DNA from: UBA9676 sp963837105
Lineage (GTDB): Bacteria; Actinomycetota; Actinomycetes; Streptosporangiales; Streptosporangiaceae
Direction of reading: 5' to 3'
DNA length: 64,000 nucleotides
Assembly: GCA_963837105.1 (NCBI GenBank)
Contig: CAWIMG010000019.1
Coordinates: 1 to 64,000, forward strand
Below, one piece after another: positions 62,191-64,000 of the stretch. The notes under the pieces are model-generated. The model ran no database searches and was not told the DNA's origin. It saw only the letters and a list, made by a program, of their open reading frames with translations. A program made the position numbers and the translations under genes. Within the stretch, counting starts at the first letter, position 1. Each line of letters begins with the position of its first letter.

Positions 62191-64000
62191 GTGCTGCGAG
62201 TGTCGGGTGACCGGTTGGTGGGGCGGGACGGCGAATTGCGCCGCCTGCTCGACCTGCTCGACGACGCGGCCGAGGGGCACCCGACGCATGCACTGATCAG
62301 CGGGGATGCCGGAGTCGGCAAGACCCGGCTGGTGTCGGAACTGGCCGCCCGGGCGGCCGACCACCACTTCACCGTACTTTCCGGGCGGTGCGCCGAACTG
62401 GGGGAGAGCATCCCGTACCTGCCGCTGGCGGATGCGCTGCGCGACGCCACCAGCGGCCCGGAGCCGGACCAGGCGCTGCTGGATGCGATCTCCGCCCGGC
62501 CGGTGCTGGGGCGGCTGCTGCCCGACCGTGAGCCCGGCCCACCCCCGGCCGACCTGCCCGGGCTCGCCCAGCAACTGCTGTTCGGCGCCGTGCTGGGCAT
62601 GCTCGCCGAACTGGCCGCCCAGCGGCCGGTGCTGCTGGTACTGGAAGACCTGCACTGGGCAGACCGGTCCACCCGGGATCTGCTCACCTTCCTCAGCCGG
62701 GTGCTGCACCGGGAAAAGGTGGCGGTGGTGGTCACCTACCGCACCGACGACCTGCACCGCCGTCACCCGCTGCGGCCAGTCGTGGCCGAGCTGCTGCGGC
62801 TGCCCGGGGTGACCGCGATCGAGCTTGCCCCGCTCGGCTACGCGGACATGGCGGACCACCTGACCGCGCTGGCGGCCGCCCCGCTGAGCGCGGCCACCCT
62901 GCACCGGATCGTCACCCGGTCGGAGGGGAACCCGTACTACGCCGAGGAACTGCTGGCGGCGGGCGATGGCAAGACCGGCAACACGCTCCCGACCGGCCTG
63001 GCCGCGCTGCTGCTGGCGCGGTTCGAGCAGGTGTCGCCGCCCGCCCAGCAGGTGCTGCGGGCGGCCGCGGTGGCCGGGCGGCGGGTCGACGATGACATGG
63101 TCCGTGATGTCGCCGAACTGGCCCCGGCGGACTTCGAGGCGGCGGTCCGGGAATCGATGGCGCACCAGCTGCTGGTGCCCGACGGCGGCCAGGGTTACGC
63201 GTTCCGGCACGCCCTGATCAGGGAAGCCATCTACGGCGATCTGCTGCCGACCGAGCGGACCCGGCTGCACGCCAGGTTCGCCGAGCTGCTGGCCGACCCG
63301 GCCCGGCTGGACGCGGTGCCTGGCACCGCCGCCGAGCTGGCCCAGCATTGCCTGGCCAGCCACGACATCCCCGGCGCGTTCTCGGCGTCGATCCGGGCCG
63401 CGCAGGAGGCCGAGCGGCTGGCCGCTCCGGCCGAGGCGAGCCGCCACTACGAAGAGGCGCTGGGGCTGTGGCAGCGGGTCATCGAGCCGGAGCAGCTGGC
63501 CGGGATGGACCGCTACACACTGGGCTTCTGCTCGGCCACCAGCACCGCCGCCAGCGGCGACGTCGCCCGGGCGGTGCACAAGCTGCAGCGGCTGCGGGAG
63601 CGCCTGGGCCAGACCGGTGACCCGGAATTGACCAGCCGCACCTGCGAGCGGCTGGCGTACTTCCTGCTGGAAACCGAGGCGACCGGCGACGCGGTGACGG
63701 CGGCGCGGGCCGCGGTGGACGTGCTGCCGGCCGATTCGGTCAGCTGGAAACGGGCGCGGGCGCTGGCGACCTACGCGCAGACGCTGATGTACGCCCGGGA
63801 CGGGCGCGCGGCGGCCCGGATCGCGCAGCGGGCGCAGGCGGCCGCCCGGGCCGCGGACGCGCCCTGGGTGGAGGCCGACGCCCTGGTCACGCTGGCCCAG
63901 CTGAACGAGGCCTCCGGCCAGGTGGAGGAAGCCATCGCCCTGTACACCGCGGCACACCAGCAGGCCCGGGACGCGCAGGTGCTCGGGGTCGAGCTGCGGG
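62191..64000 (+). CDS. LAL/LuxR-type AAA ATPase regulator, truncated by the window edge
   Basis: At least 603 residues, open at 64000. Starts GRDGELRRLLDLLDDA; Walker A is GDAGVGKTRLV, Walker B VLLVLEDLHWAD, and a sensor-like VVTYRTDDLHR follows. GFCSATSTA and later Ala-rich helices look like TPR repeats. This is the N-terminal STAND/AAA part of large ATP-binding LuxR-family (MalT-like) regulators; the DNA-binding end lies beyond the window. GTG with a leaderless -10 box. Long antisense frames here are not genes. Confidence 0.85.
   Translation, partial: MLRVSGDRLVGRDGELRRLLDLLDDAAEGHPTHALISGDAGVGKTRLVSELAARAADHHFTVLSGRCAELGESIPYLPLADALRDATSGPEPDQALLDAISARPVLGRLLPDREPGPPPADLPGLAQQLLFGAVLGMLAELAAQRPVLLVLEDLHWADRSTRDLLTFLSRVLHREKVAVVVTYRTDDLHRRHPLRPVVAELLRLPGVTAIELAPLGYADMADHLTALAAAPLSAATLHRIVTRSEGNPYYAEELLAAGDGKTGNTLPTGLAALLLARFEQVSPPAQQVLRAAAVAGRRVDDDMVRDVAELAPADFEAAVRESMAHQLLVPDGGQGYAFRHALIREAIYGDLLPTERTRLHARFAELLADPARLDAVPGTAAELAQHCLASHDIPGAFSASIRAAQEAERLAAPAEASRHYEEALGLWQRVIEPEQLAGMDRYTLGFCSATSTAASGDVARAVHKLQRLRERLGQTGDPELTSRTCERLAYFLLETEATGDAVTAARAAVDVLPADSVSWKRARALATYAQTLMYARDGRAAARIAQRAQAAARAADAPWVEADALVTLAQLNEASGQVEEAIALYTAAHQQARDAQVLGVELR

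Noticed and set aside
61696..63957. 753-codon minus frame running through the regulator and the PRC gene
   Set aside because: Only its last ~117 codons (from ATG 62049) are a real protein; the rest is antisense to the AAA domain.
1..64000. tRNA, rRNA or riboswitch genes
   Set aside because: No T-loop GGTTCGA-type core with paired arms, and no rRNA-like or known riboswitch consensus, was seen by eye; a covariance-model scan would be decisive.

Overview
The window is about 70 percent G+C and its core genes are typical of a mycelial or soil actinomycete: an AcnA-type aconitase, FprA-type ferredoxin reductase, Nudix plus histidine-phosphatase MutT1, a DUF3000 protein next to RNase D, and coproporphyrin-branch heme genes (hemE, hemY/cgoX, hemQ). 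Streptosporangiales or a related order is a reasonable guess, but no rRNA or other taxonomic marker is present, so I do not name a genus. At least sixteen starts have an extended -10 box (TANNNT or GANAAT) 5-8 nt before ATG/GTG and no Shine-Dalgarno. This is the actinobacterial leaderless pattern, and it helped decide several starts.

Layout. (1) 1-2915: a RelA/SpoT-like toxin gene split by an IS1634-type insertion sequence that is flanked by a 170-bp target duplication. (2) 3084-18186: conserved core on the + strand (acnA, MFS transporter, dxs, fprA, ppk, mutT1), then ogt, rnd and a DUF3000 gene on the - strand, a small zinc-ribbon gene, then hemE. (3) 18277-53602: about 35 kb of accessory DNA. 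It holds a glycosyltransferase, an M13 peptidase, a threonine-aldolase-like enzyme, a papain-like protease/membrane-protein gene pair, and many one-domain genes (VOC/glyoxalase, antibiotic-monooxygenase-like, YciI, DinB, RibD, GNAT, DUF1905). It also has a NYN-LOTUS protein, a SemiSWEET, a Ser/Thr kinase and a stand-alone LigD phosphoesterase. Remnants of IS256, IS4 and IS110 elements, decayed genes (desaturase, aminoglycoside-phosphotransferase-like, DUF5318-like) and two copies of a 120-bp dispersed repeat lie among them. (4) 53603-64000: core again, with a DUF4349 lipoprotein, hemY, hemQ, a PRC-barrel-like gene, msrB, a DUF1349 protein, valS, a second PRC-barrel-like paralogue, and a LuxR/LAL-type AAA regulator that runs off the right edge.

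Functional links. dxs and fprA overlap by ATGA; ppk and mutT1 overlap by TGATG; DUF3000 and rnd, and msrB and its PRC-barrel gene, also overlap by ATGA. hemY runs 14 nt into hemQ. HemE, HemY and HemQ supply uroporphyrinogen decarboxylation, coproporphyrinogen oxidation and coproheme decarboxylation; here hemE is separated from hemY-hemQ by the accessory block.

Caveat on sequence quality. Many otherwise well-conserved genes carry one or two small indels: fprA (-4), mutT1 (+1), valS (+1), the DUF4349 gene (+1), the DUF1349 gene (+1), a YciI-like gene (-1, -1), a small barrel protein (+1, +1), a monooxygenase-like gene (+5) and the IS256 transposase (-1). Most lie in short G/C runs or GGCC-type microrepeats. 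Because valS is normally essential, at least some of these are probably consensus errors, so 'pseudogene' below means 'broken in this sequence'. I found no tRNA, rRNA or CRISPR array. The best candidates for something undescribed are the protease/anchored zinc-motif pair at 23783-25168, the tandem-repeat tail on HemY, and the dispersed 120-bp repeat.
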